Positions 7,568-16,036 of a DNA stretch of 37,457 bases are shown here, in pieces. Position numbers and translations under genes: made by a program. This DNA is from a virus, in IMG/VR virus record IMGVR_UViG_3300014720_000075, positions 1 through 37,457 of that record, one strand, 5' to 3'. The notes beneath the pieces are model-generated. The model saw only the letters and a program-made list of their open reading frames with translations, had not been told where the DNA came from and made no database searches. Numbering within the stretch: position 1 is the stretch's first letter; each line of letters opens with the position of its first letter.

Positions 7568-9121
7568 TTATTGTGCTGCTCTTCCTTCTCCACCAGGATT
7601 TCTACCAGTTGGTGTTGATGGAGAATCTGTTGCATTATTTTGCCTATTTACATCTCTTTGTCTTGTACCCATTGTTTGAGCAACCATTTCTGCTCTTTGT
7701 TGTGCCCCAATAACTACTGCATTTTGTCCATCAGCATTTAGTGGAAGCCCAAGTCTTGATCTTACTTCATTTGGAACAATAACTTGCATCTTAAGGTATC
7801 GTTCATCAATTTGGCTTTGAGTATTTTCATCAGTAAGGGTAAGTTCATTAAGTTTAAAGTTAAACATATCTGTTTTTTCTTTAATAATCTTATTAAGAAC
7901 CTTTTCTAGATTTCTTTGTGATGGTCTAGCTACCTGTTCTTTAAAGGTTCTATCTGATGCAAGTGCAGCAGCAATTGACATTCCTTGAACTGCACCAACT
8001 TTTGATATTGGCATTTGATGAGACATAAGAATGTCTTCACGATTTGATTTACGATACTTCTCAAAAGATCCATCTTGAATACCATTTTCAATGGGTTCCA
8101 TTTTAAATTCAACTTTATTATCTGGACTATCACCAGGAAGTGGGAGGAATAGTGTTCTATGATTTTGTCCTCTTAAACCAGACTGTAGGAATCTAAATAA
8201 TTTTTCTTCTGACTCAGAACTTAACTTGCCGCCCTTAAGTGTAACAATATATCTTGGAACAGCTTTATTTTCAAAGTAATCAACATTGAATCTTGCTGCA
8301 AGCTGATCTCCAACAACAGATGTTGCGGCAGAAAGAATATCTGGAACACCATAGTAACTATTCTTTGGAGTATATTTCTTAAGGTGAATCAACTCGTTTG
8401 GACGAGGATCTGAGGTAACAGGATTTACAGTTTTTTGATCCTGAAAGTTTCTAAAGAATACAACTCTCTCATTAACTATTTGGATATATCCATCCCGAAG
8501 GCGGCGAACACGAATAGTAGTACTAGGAATGTGACCAATATAGCCAATCTCTCCTGTAACAGTGCGTCCGATTTCAATGTATCCGTTGCCCGTTGCTTCA
8601 TAGTCAGTATATGCTTTTTCAAGGATATGGGTAAATGGATCTTCATCATTCCTACCTTCAAGCCATTCTGTTAAAGCAGATTTTGCACGATCAACTTTTC
8701 TATATGCACGAATAAGTTGATCATCTGATCCCGCTTCTTCTAGTGCTGTTCTTGTATTATCAGACATATCAAAATGATAACCAAGACCAACAATGTTGGC
8801 TACTTTTGCGTTAATTGATGCATGATTTGCAAATGAACTTTCATAGAATGATGCAAGTTCATCAAGATTATACGGTGGAACTACAACATCAAATAGTCCA
8901 TATGCTGTTGCAATTGCTTGCTCTGGAATAAGTTGTTTTGATCCAGTATCATCTTTTCCCGTCCAAACTTTTGTTAGTTGGCGAGATATTTTTCTTTTAA
9001 AGTTTGGATTAAATCCACTATAACCCTTAACTATTTCAGAGTCTGTAGCAAATATATCAGTAGTTTTCTTTTCTACTTTAACTGGATTATCAATTCTTGC
9101 TCTAAGATCATCCTGATCCAT
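7568..9121 (-). CDS. Portal protein
   Basis: The 517-residue product has the features of the PBSX/HK97 portal family: a central region with YTDYEATGNGYIEIGRTVTG, a segment with NELIHLKKYTPKNSYYGVPD, the HIPSTTIRVRRL strand, and a wing with FKEQVARPSQRNLEKVLNKI before the helical crown. The C-terminal 60 residues are Gln/Asn/Gly-rich and probably disordered. The portal ring sits at one capsid vertex and is the DNA channel. Its ATG overlaps the end of the upstream small gene by 14 bases; the protease gene follows after 48 bases. No terminase gene is next to it, which is unusual. Confidence 0.93.
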   Translation of the reverse strand: MDQDDLRARIDNPVKVEKKTTDIFATDSEIVKGYSGFNPNFKRKISRQLTKVWTGKDDTGSKQLIPEQAIATAYGLFDVVVPPYNLDELASFYESSFANHASINAKVANIVGLGYHFDMSDNTRTALEEAGSDDQLIRAYRKVDRAKSALTEWLEGRNDEDPFTHILEKAYTDYEATGNGYIEIGRTVTGEIGYIGHIPSTTIRVRRLRDGYIQIVNERVVFFRNFQDQKTVNPVTSDPRPNELIHLKKYTPKNSYYGVPDILSAATSVVGDQLAARFNVDYFENKAVPRYIVTLKGGKLSSESEEKLFRFLQSGLRGQNHRTLFLPLPGDSPDNKVEFKMEPIENGIQDGSFEKYRKSNREDILMSHQMPISKVGAVQGMSIAAALASDRTFKEQVARPSQRNLEKVLNKIIKEKTDMFNFKLNELTLTDENTQSQIDERYLKMQVIVPNEVRSRLGLPLNADGQNAVVIGAQQRAEMVAQTMGTRQRDVNRQNNATDSPSTPTGRNPGGEGRAAQ

Positions 9122-9455
9122 AGCGACCTATTCCTTTAGCTGCATCCATCCAGGCACCAAGGTCTGTATCGCTAGGGATATATCCTTCTTTCATTCTGTT
9201 AATTTGTTCAGAATGTTCTTCGTCAGTTATTCTTCTTACCCCTGGCATAAATTCTGGTTTACCATCTGGAAATCCATAATAGGCTGCAGCTTTTGTTATT
9301 TTAGACATTGCTTCAATATCGCCATGACGAGCTGGGATATTCATTGTATTTCCATTGCTATCTTTTACAATTTTCCCATCTGGCAATCTCCAGACATAAA
9401 TACCATCAATTCTGTTCTTCTGAATGACAGTTAGCTTTGGAGTATTGCTTGCCAT
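9108..9455 (-). CDS. Small protein of unknown function upstream of portal
   Basis: The 115-residue product begins MASNTPKLTVIQKNRIDGIY and contains a small beta segment with VWRLPDGKIVKDSNGN and a helical end with GAWMDAAKGIGRYG. I do not recognise the family. The ATG at 9455 is preferred to a GTG two codons upstream because an extended -10 box (TGGTACAAT) ends seven bases before the ATG, predicting leaderless translation; no ribosome binding site is visible. It overlaps the portal gene, so it is probably co-translated with it and may be a virion or packaging accessory. Confidence 0.7.
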   Translation of the reverse strand: MASNTPKLTVIQKNRIDGIYVWRLPDGKIVKDSNGNTMNIPARHGDIEAMSKITKAAAYYGFPDGKPEFMPGVRRITDEEHSEQINRMKEGYIPSDTDLGAWMDAAKGIGRYGSG

Positions 9456-9462
9456 GTACACA

Positions 9463-9471
9463 ATTGTACCA
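9463..9471 (-). promoter_or_regulatory. Extended -10 promoter (TGGTACAAT), leaderless start seven bases on
   Basis: The minus strand reads TGGTACAAT, then seven bases, then the ATG of the small gene before portal. The box lies in a perfect palindrome GTACAATTGTAC. It sits just past the stop of the LamG-like gene and may be the main promoter of the portal operon. Confidence 0.55.
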
Positions 9472-9473
9472 TA

Positions 9474-12400
9474 TTACACTGGTTTACCACTAAAAAGTGA
9501 CCACGTTATACCAGTATAGAGTTTTGTACTATCAGATGTTACCGTTAATGTTGACGAATCTTGTGCAACAATATTTGATAAACCTAGGTGTGATTCAAAA
9601 ATATCATCAACTTTTTTAATAATGCTTTGATTATAAATAGAAACATTATTAAAAAGTATTTTTGGATGAATTTCAAGTCTTCCAATGTAGTTGTCCATTG
9701 ATAAAGGATCAGTAAATGAAAATGTAATAAACGACCACGACATTGGATATAGATGCTGATTATCTAATAAGATTCCGTTTTGATAATAATTGATATTTGT
9801 ATATTCAACATCTCCAGATAATGTTTTACGATATGCCACAAGTTTTGCACGTTTATTATTATCTTGTGGAATCAGGTAAAAGTTAAATGTTTCTGTTTCA
9901 GATAACAATGTTAATATTTTTATATTTTCAGAAAACTCTCTTGACTCGTTATAACATAACCAAAAATTCATTCCATGCAAATCATATTCTGTATTTTTAA
10001 ATTGATTTATAGGAATAGAAATTCCTCTATTATAAGAAAGACTATTATTATCAATAAATGAGTATGGAAGTGATGTAATGCCAGACTCTGCCGTTAAAAA
10101 TAAATATGGCATAGAATCTTTATATATTACAAATGGATTCTTTATTTTTGTTGAATAAGATCTTCCTTGTCTAGAAAATGGATAAATTTTATTACCATTA
10201 ATTGTATTAACTGCATATAAACTTCTTTCATCAAATGAAAGAGACGCCATTGACATTCTTTTAAGAACTAGTGGATTTGTATTTATAGCATTAGTTTTTA
10301 TTTCAATATGAATTGTTATATATGCATCGTTAAATGATATTAATTCTTTTGGAGTAAAAATAACTGTTCCATCTATAATTTCAAATTTTGTTATATCAAT
10401 ATCTGTTGTAACTTGATCAAAGTCAATGATTCTTTCTTCTTCCAGATCCTTTGTTATTGTATATGTAGAATATCCAACATCACCAACATCTTGTGAAGAC
10501 TTTAATGTTACATAGCAGTACATATTTCTTTCGGTGTCATTATTTAAATTATCGCTAATAAATCCAGAGGATGGAAAATCAATATTGAACTGTATCATAT
10601 CTAAGTCTGAATCAGTTATGTCACCACGACCATTTCTTACATATGAGGCAAAATATGATAGTGGAATGGAGTCTTCCCAATAACCACATAAACCTATATC
10701 CATGATCATGCTTTCATTTGTTTTTATAAAATTAAGCGTATAATTTCCTATATATTTAACAATGTTTGATGATAAAGATATTTCTGGACTATTTGATATT
10801 ACAAATATTCCATCATTATTAAAATAATCATCTAAATCTTTATCTGTAAAAAATTTATTATTAAATGTTACAGAATATATTTTTCCTGTAAACATATTTT
10901 TTTGATTACCACCAACTGTAAAATTTATGTTTTGTGGATTTGCAAAAAAATTCTTTATAATTGCAGAATATTCTTCAGTTAATTTATCAAATTTTAATCC
11001 TGCAACAAATACATTATCATTAGCAGTTATTGAAAGGGTGTATTCATAAATAGTTGTTGAAGACGTAGTTGATTGATACTTATATATTAGTTTTTGAGAT
11101 GTTGGATTTATATAGATTTTGAATGATTCACCTGTAGCATTATTAAGAAAATGCATTAGTGTTAATTCACTTATATTTGCATCACTAATAGCTTTATTTA
11201 TTTCATCTGTATTTATGCTAAAAACACCGAACACAGAAGATACCCTATCATTTAAAACATTAAAACCTTTAAATGAAAGAAATCCATATATATTTTCATA
11301 AGATAAATTTGGTCTAAATTTTATAAACTTATTTTGTTTTGTATCATCTTGTATTGAATTATTATCTGTTAAAGTATTTACAGTAAATGTTGCACTGGCT
11401 GAATTGCCAACATACAAAATTTCTGGTTTTGAATAAGTTGTTGGTAAAGATATAGATTTTGAATTAACTTGTAAGTTTGAATAAATAGCATCTGACCATC
11501 TATTTATATCTGGATATATAAGATTTGTTGTATAGTCACTATAAGCAAAATCAATGTTTGTTAAATTGCCACCAAACTTTTTAACAATATCATCAGACTT
11601 ACCAACACCCTGACCAAATACAAACTTTCTTTTTGCTAGTTGTTCTGGAACAATGTATGGATATATTGCAATACAGTCAATTTCAAATGGATAAATATCT
11701 GATGAAGAATAAAAACCGAGCCAATCGTTATTGTAACTTAGGTCGTCAACAAATGATATTTGTGTTGGATCCATAGTTATACTAATAACTATTTCTCCAT
11801 TAATCATTACTGTTGCATAATTTGGAGTGTATGTAATATCTATAAGAACTGGTCTGTACCACTTGGGCATAAAATATGATTGTTCATAAGGACCAATTTT
11901 AAGTGTTAAAAAGTTTCTATTTACATATAGCCCGTCTAAACTATCTAATGGTCCAAATATTCTAAACGATTCTTTTTTATTTACATTTATTCTTAACCAG
12001 AACTCTGTTGTCAATTGCTTATATTTACCATTATTGTGTAAAAATCCTTTACCTGGAATAACTAATGATGGTCCATCATACGTTGATGCATAAATCTCTG
12101 TTATGTTTCCAGACCCATATACCATTGGTAACTTTGAATTTAGTGCAAGCATTTTATTATTTTCAATAAAATAATAGCCATTATCAGTATCAGAAAGACT
12201 ATATGAATCAATTTCAACAGTTTTAACTAATGATGGTGTACTTAAATATGGACTACCAATGCTAGATATTATTCCACCAGAAGCACTTAGTGATGTAAAT
12301 GGAACCGTTAGAGATCCCTCTGTATCTGCATTATATTGTTCTGACCATTGACCAACAGCAAATCTACTAATTGAAAACTTCTGATTTTTAGGAAGAATAT

Positions 12401-12929
12401 TAAAATTAATTTTTATATAAGGATATATATTTATTGCGCTTGCAGATAATACAGATGATGCTGATATGGGCATAGTATGATTAATTTTTAACCAGTCTTG
12501 TTGAGTAGGAAGATTATATGTTTTATAACTAGTCACCACACTTGAACTTACTGGATCAGTGTACTCAAAACCTATTTCAATACTGTCTATGTCATCTTGA
12601 TATGGATATATAAATGTGCTTACACATACACTATTCTTATCAGTATCTAATTCAGTCTTGCTAAGAAATGATTGAGATTTCATTGTGGTAGCACTTGATG
12701 ATCCTACAAATGTTGAATAAACAATATCAGCATCTGCTGTTCCAACTGTTTCGCCTGGTTTTGTTTTTGGCCCCACTGCTACGCTTGCAGAAGATCCATT
12801 AGTAATTGTCCAAATAGGACTTGCAGCAACTAATGACAAATAAGAAAAATCATCATCAAGATTCCAAAGAGCAATTGGATGATCACCAAAAATTGCAGCG
12901 GAATACAGATTGAAGATATTTTGTGGCAT
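9474..12929 (-). CDS. Large LamG-like structural protein (minor tail or adhesin)
   Basis: This 1151-residue protein begins MPQNIFNLYSAAIFGDHPIA followed by LWNLDDD, an opening typical of actinophage tail proteins with concanavalin/LamG-like domains. Sandwich-type repeats recur: a region near 290-420 with TTEFWLRINVNKKESFRIFG and a later copy near 990-1100 with MNFWLCYNESREFSENIKIL. No transmembrane or catalytic motif is seen. LamG-like modules bind carbohydrates, so it probably decorates the virion or contacts the cell envelope. Unusually it lies between ribonucleotide reductase and portal rather than with the tail genes. Its AT content is higher than that of the portal. Confidence 0.75.
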   Translation of the reverse strand: MPQNIFNLYSAAIFGDHPIALWNLDDDFSYLSLVAASPIWTITNGSSASVAVGPKTKPGETVGTADADIVYSTFVGSSSATTMKSQSFLSKTELDTDKNSVCVSTFIYPYQDDIDSIEIGFEYTDPVSSSVVTSYKTYNLPTQQDWLKINHTMPISASSVLSASAINIYPYIKINFNILPKNQKFSISRFAVGQWSEQYNADTEGSLTVPFTSLSASGGIISSIGSPYLSTPSLVKTVEIDSYSLSDTDNGYYFIENNKMLALNSKLPMVYGSGNITEIYASTYDGPSLVIPGKGFLHNNGKYKQLTTEFWLRINVNKKESFRIFGPLDSLDGLYVNRNFLTLKIGPYEQSYFMPKWYRPVLIDITYTPNYATVMINGEIVISITMDPTQISFVDDLSYNNDWLGFYSSSDIYPFEIDCIAIYPYIVPEQLAKRKFVFGQGVGKSDDIVKKFGGNLTNIDFAYSDYTTNLIYPDINRWSDAIYSNLQVNSKSISLPTTYSKPEILYVGNSASATFTVNTLTDNNSIQDDTKQNKFIKFRPNLSYENIYGFLSFKGFNVLNDRVSSVFGVFSINTDEINKAISDANISELTLMHFLNNATGESFKIYINPTSQKLIYKYQSTTSSTTIYEYTLSITANDNVFVAGLKFDKLTEEYSAIIKNFFANPQNINFTVGGNQKNMFTGKIYSVTFNNKFFTDKDLDDYFNNDGIFVISNSPEISLSSNIVKYIGNYTLNFIKTNESMIMDIGLCGYWEDSIPLSYFASYVRNGRGDITDSDLDMIQFNIDFPSSGFISDNLNNDTERNMYCYVTLKSSQDVGDVGYSTYTITKDLEEERIIDFDQVTTDIDITKFEIIDGTVIFTPKELISFNDAYITIHIEIKTNAINTNPLVLKRMSMASLSFDERSLYAVNTINGNKIYPFSRQGRSYSTKIKNPFVIYKDSMPYLFLTAESGITSLPYSFIDNNSLSYNRGISIPINQFKNTEYDLHGMNFWLCYNESREFSENIKILTLLSETETFNFYLIPQDNNKRAKLVAYRKTLSGDVEYTNINYYQNGILLDNQHLYPMSWSFITFSFTDPLSMDNYIGRLEIHPKILFNNVSIYNQSIIKKVDDIFESHLGLSNIVAQDSSTLTVTSDSTKLYTGITWSLFSGKPV

Positions 12930-12938
12930 ACAGTGCTC

Positions 12939-12960
12939 CTATGTTACTATTCTAACATAG
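12939..12960. repeat. Inverted repeat in the leader of the LamG-like gene
   Basis: CTATGTTA (12939-12946) and TAACATAG (12953-12960) form a perfect eight-base dyad around six bases, ten bases upstream of the gene start. It overlaps the ribosome binding site region and shares the TGTTA core with the dyad at 7544-7567. Confidence 0.55.
12949..12957 (-). promoter_or_regulatory. Extended -10 box (TGTTAGAAT) before the LamG-like gene
   Basis: The minus strand has TGTTAGAAT inside the inverted repeat, predicting a start near 12942 and a leader of about 13 bases with TAGGAGC before the ATG. The overlap of dyad and -10 box would suit an operator. Confidence 0.45.
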
Positions 12961-12965
12961 TAGCC

Positions 12966-14915
12966 TTATTTTGCTACAACACTAGAACCAATATCAACAA
13001 TATCGCAAGCCCCTGCAGTACAAGAAAGTTCTTGTGATCCTGTTGTATTATCTTCAATCTCATACAGTGGCAAAGACTCCCAGGGAATTTCCTTTGGCAT
13101 TTTTAGTAGCCACTCTTCATATTCTTCCTTGGTTATCTCTTGGTATGGAGCCTGCTTGTATGAATGCTCTGAATATGGAAGAAATGCTACTCCACCAATG
13201 TCATCAAAGTTATCATAAACCCATGCACCAACTCTAATCCATTCATCTTCCTTAACATTGATTGTCACAGATGGATTGTGCTCTGTCCAATGCTTTCTAT
13301 ATGTCTTCCATATTTCAAGGTGATCAATAGCGGATAGATCTTTTGTTACCACTGCACCATCTGGAGCTTTGATTGGAAAATAAAATACGGTTGTATCATT
13401 TGGCTTCATAACATCTGGCTCATTAGGTACACCAAAATCCTTAAGGAAAATTGTTAAAGGATCCTTGTTGTCTCCACGAACAGAGCGAAGGTAGTATGAT
13501 GAATACCAGGGGTGAATGCCACTAGATACCCCAGTTAGCTGTGATACGGTCCCTGAAGGCTTAACACAGGTAATTGATGCTGAGGGATTGATTCCTAGTT
13601 TTTCGGCCTCCATTTTATTTACTTCAACTGAGTGCTCTCTCATCTTGTCCAAAAGCATTGCTAGACCATCAGTATTTGTTGAGGTAAGAGTGTTTCCAAA
13701 AATTCCTGTAAGTGACACTCCTAGAAGTCTTTCCTCCTCACAGTTATCCTTCCATGACTTACGAATGTACTTAAAGTTTGTAAGAGTTGACTGCCATGTT
13801 CCAAGAATTGTTGCAAGCTTGATCTTGTTCATAATATCTTTAGCAGTATCATTCGCTCCAACAACTACCTCTGTTAGATTACAGAACTCATTAGGACGAA
13901 GAAGAATCTCCCCACAAGGATTTGTGCCTGCAACCTTAGATGAGTCTCTTCTACCAAACTTATCAATATGCTTTCTAACGGAATCCATATTGTAAATACC
14001 ACGTTCCCCTGACTTTGACTCATACAGATTGCGCCACTCTCTAAGGAACTGTGCTACGTTTGGCTTAGTATTATAAATGGCAGAATTATTTGCTAGTGCT
14101 CGTTGTGCATCATTCTCCCACCAATTACCATTCTTTGCCTTTGCCATTTCAAAATCATCAAGGTTAGAAAGTGAAATCAATGCAGAACGACGGACACCAC
14201 CAACAACAACTATCTCGCCAATCTTGCACATGATGTCATGTGCTTCAATGGGCTTAAGTCTACGTCCAGCAGCATTCTTGAAAATATCAACGGTAAATCT
14301 AAAAAGGGCATCAAGTGGTTCTGGTCCAGATGCACGACCACCAAATGTCTTGAGTCTTGCTCCAGCAGGACGAACCTTAGACATATCCCACTTTGGCATT
14401 TGACCTTGATTTAAAAGGGCAATGAGTTCTTTATATGACTTTGCCCATCCAAGTTTGGAATCATCAACAACAATAACAGTATCTGTTGGGTAAAATGATT
14501 CAGCATTTACAGGAAGCTGATCAATGTATTTATGCTCAACAGAGAAGCCAACACCAGTACCATTCATCAAAATATACATTGCTTCATCAAATGCACGAAG
14601 ACTATCAACGGCGGTGAATGAGCAGTTATAGGAAGCAATGTTGTCACGCTCTAGTGCAACTCCAGCAGTCATCAGGGCACGCATAGATGGCATAATATGA
14701 TGATTGAGAATAGCATCACGAATTGAACCGTATGTCTTATCATCTACATCATAGTTATAGTTTGCAGATAGATGACTTCTCATAAAACTCATGTATCTAT
14801 TTACTGTTTCAACCCATGTTTCCCTTCTTCCATCGGTGTCTATCCATCTTGCGTATCTGCTTACATGGATGAAATTTCTGTATGGGTCTTTTATAGATCC
14901 TGAGTTTGTTAACAT
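12966..14915 (-). CDS. nrdJ: Adenosylcobalamin-dependent ribonucleoside-triphosphate reductase (class II)
   Basis: The 649-residue enzyme reduces ribonucleotides to deoxyribonucleotides using a vitamin B12 radical. It matches the monomeric RTPR type: the thiyl site NPCGEILL at 332-339 with Cys334 and Glu336, the redox pair Cys98 (SYNCSF) and Cys345 (NEFCNL), the GTGVGFSVEHKY loop near 119-130, and the PSGTVSQLTG phosphate site. A C-terminal shuttle pair SCTAGACD is present. It is shorter than the 739-residue Lactobacillus enzyme. Class II enzymes need no oxygen and no small subunit, so one gene suffices. The start has AAGGAAG upstream. It supplies dNTPs with ThyX. Confidence 0.95.
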   Translation of the reverse strand: MLTNSGSIKDPYRNFIHVSRYARWIDTDGRRETWVETVNRYMSFMRSHLSANYNYDVDDKTYGSIRDAILNHHIMPSMRALMTAGVALERDNIASYNCSFTAVDSLRAFDEAMYILMNGTGVGFSVEHKYIDQLPVNAESFYPTDTVIVVDDSKLGWAKSYKELIALLNQGQMPKWDMSKVRPAGARLKTFGGRASGPEPLDALFRFTVDIFKNAAGRRLKPIEAHDIMCKIGEIVVVGGVRRSALISLSNLDDFEMAKAKNGNWWENDAQRALANNSAIYNTKPNVAQFLREWRNLYESKSGERGIYNMDSVRKHIDKFGRRDSSKVAGTNPCGEILLRPNEFCNLTEVVVGANDTAKDIMNKIKLATILGTWQSTLTNFKYIRKSWKDNCEEERLLGVSLTGIFGNTLTSTNTDGLAMLLDKMREHSVEVNKMEAEKLGINPSASITCVKPSGTVSQLTGVSSGIHPWYSSYYLRSVRGDNKDPLTIFLKDFGVPNEPDVMKPNDTTVFYFPIKAPDGAVVTKDLSAIDHLEIWKTYRKHWTEHNPSVTINVKEDEWIRVGAWVYDNFDDIGGVAFLPYSEHSYKQAPYQEITKEEYEEWLLKMPKEIPWESLPLYEIEDNTTGSQELSCTAGACDIVDIGSSVVAK

Positions 14916-14987
14916 TGATTACAACACTTCCTTTTGATAGAATTAGGGGATAAGGTATATTTTACCAGAGCATTGAAGGGACTAACA

Positions 14988-15224
14988 ATGGATATAACGA
15001 TCCAAGAAGTAAATACTTATTACAATATGGTAAAGAATGGGGAGGCACCAAATCTTTACTTCCCAGGCATTGACAATCGTGAAGGTGGAAACCTTATAAT
15101 ACCAAAGGTAGACATGAATGACAATGTTTATCTCTTTGATATTGTTTCTCAAACCAAGATCTCTCTTGGCCTAGATGTTATAGAAAAGATAAGATTCTAT
15201 ATTGCCAAGAAGAAGAACGCATGA
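14988..15224 (+). CDS. Small protein of unknown function
   Basis: The frame is open from 14919 to TGA at 15224. The ATG at 14988 is preferred because GAAGGGA lies eight bases upstream; it gives 78 residues beginning MDITIQEVNTYYNMVKNGEA. A TTG at 14934 would add 18 residues (IELGDKVYFTRALKGLT) but lacks a ribosome binding site and would overlap the leader of the divergent reductase gene; even so those residues look protein-like, so the longer form remains possible. I recognise no family. It lies between divergent nrdJ and the transglycosylase and may be expressed from a promoter inside the 5' end of nrdJ. Confidence 0.6.
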   Translation: MDITIQEVNTYYNMVKNGEAPNLYFPGIDNREGGNLIIPKVDMNDNVYLFDIVSQTKISLGLDVIEKIRFYIAKKKNA

Positions 15225-15350
15225 TAAAATTGAGGGTGGATTGGGTGGGGAAGTTACATATATTATAAATAATAATAAATATATTTATATATATTATATA
15301 AAGAGTTGAAAACGATTTATAAATAATCCTATTACTTCCTACTTCTTTAT

Positions 15351-15379
15351 TTGACACATCTGTAGCAATTTGTTAGACT
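15351..15379 (+). promoter_or_regulatory. Sigma-70-type promoter for the transglycosylase
   Basis: TTGACA (15351-15356), a 17-base spacer and TAGACT (15374-15379) precede the gene by about 30 bases. Upstream lies an AT-rich tract that includes the palindrome ATTTATAAAT (15315-15324). The same palindrome is repeated near the endolysin gene. Confidence 0.75.
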
Positions 15380-15411
15380 AGACGAATGTCTTGCCGCCGC
15401 AAGGAGGAATA

Positions 15412-15972
15412 ATGACGAAAATAAAACTGCTAGGAGGTGTGTTAGTAATGGCAATGGTTATTACAGGATCTACCGTTGCCCTTGCACAAACACGCACCGA
15501 ACAGGTGTATGCTAAGTCTGCACCTACTGCGACGGAGATGCCGCTTCCCGACAAATCCGTTATTGTAAAAAGATCTGCTGGGAAAGCGGTATCTGAGGAT
15601 ATGCCAGCTCAATGTGATAATTGGCTCGTAAAAGTTCTTAGAAATGCTGGTTTCCGTGGCGACAACCTGAGACAGGCATGGGCAATTGTTATGCGTGAAT
15701 CAGGGGGAAGAGAAGATGCTATATCTGCTACAGGAGATTATGGCATGTTTCAATTTAATAAAGTAGCATGGGGAGGAAAGGATTGGTGGGATACCAAACT
15801 TCTTCTTACCCGTGAGTATAATGCTTCCATTGCTTTTATGATTAGTGATGGTGGCAGAACTTGGTATCCCTGGGATATCGATGGTAAAGGAAATCACAAA
15901 GGTAACTATACATCTACGGGTGTTTATAATAAGTATCTTAAATGGTACAACGATTATCCTTGCGTAGTTTAA
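15412..15972 (+). CDS. Secreted lysozyme/SLT-type transglycosylase-like protein
   Basis: The start is the ATG at 15412 after AAGGAGGAATA, giving 186 residues; an upstream in-frame ATG at 15391 overlaps that ribosome binding site and is rejected. Residues 1-25 form a classical signal peptide (MTKIKLLGGVLVMAMVITGS, cleavage after ALA-Q). Residues 66-180 show the lysozyme-like fold: AWAIVMRESGGR with catalytic Glu96, then TGDYGMFQFNKVAWGG and AFMISDGGRTWYPW. Cys68 and Cys184 could form a disulfide. The enzyme would cleave peptidoglycan glycan strands outside the membrane. Having its own strong promoter and a signal peptide sets it apart from the M15 endolysin. Confidence 0.85.
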   Translation: MTKIKLLGGVLVMAMVITGSTVALAQTRTEQVYAKSAPTATEMPLPDKSVIVKRSAGKAVSEDMPAQCDNWLVKVLRNAGFRGDNLRQAWAIVMRESGGREDAISATGDYGMFQFNKVAWGGKDWWDTKLLLTREYNASIAFMISDGGRTWYPWDIDGKGNHKGNYTSTGVYNKYLKWYNDYPCVV

Positions 15973-15973
15973 T

Positions 15974-16034
15974 AAGGAACCCCCTGCTAAATACAACCTT
16001 AATTTGGTGGTAAGACATGGCAGGGGGTTTCCTT
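15974..16034. terminator. Bidirectional terminator between convergent genes
   Basis: AAGGAACCCCCTGC (15974-15987) pairs with GCAGGGGGTTTCCTT (16020-16034), with one extra T. The stem lies between the stop of the transglycosylase and the stop of the minus-strand glycosyltransferase and can end both transcripts. The loop is 32 bases, longer than usual. Confidence 0.75.
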
Positions 16035-16036
16035 TA

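Noticed and set aside
13516-13995. Plus-strand reading frame of 159 codons
   Set aside because: It is antisense to conserved catalytic motifs of the ribonucleotide reductase.
14934-14987. TTG start for the small gene after nrdJ
   Set aside because: No ribosome binding site, and it would overlap the reductase leader; kept only as an alternative.
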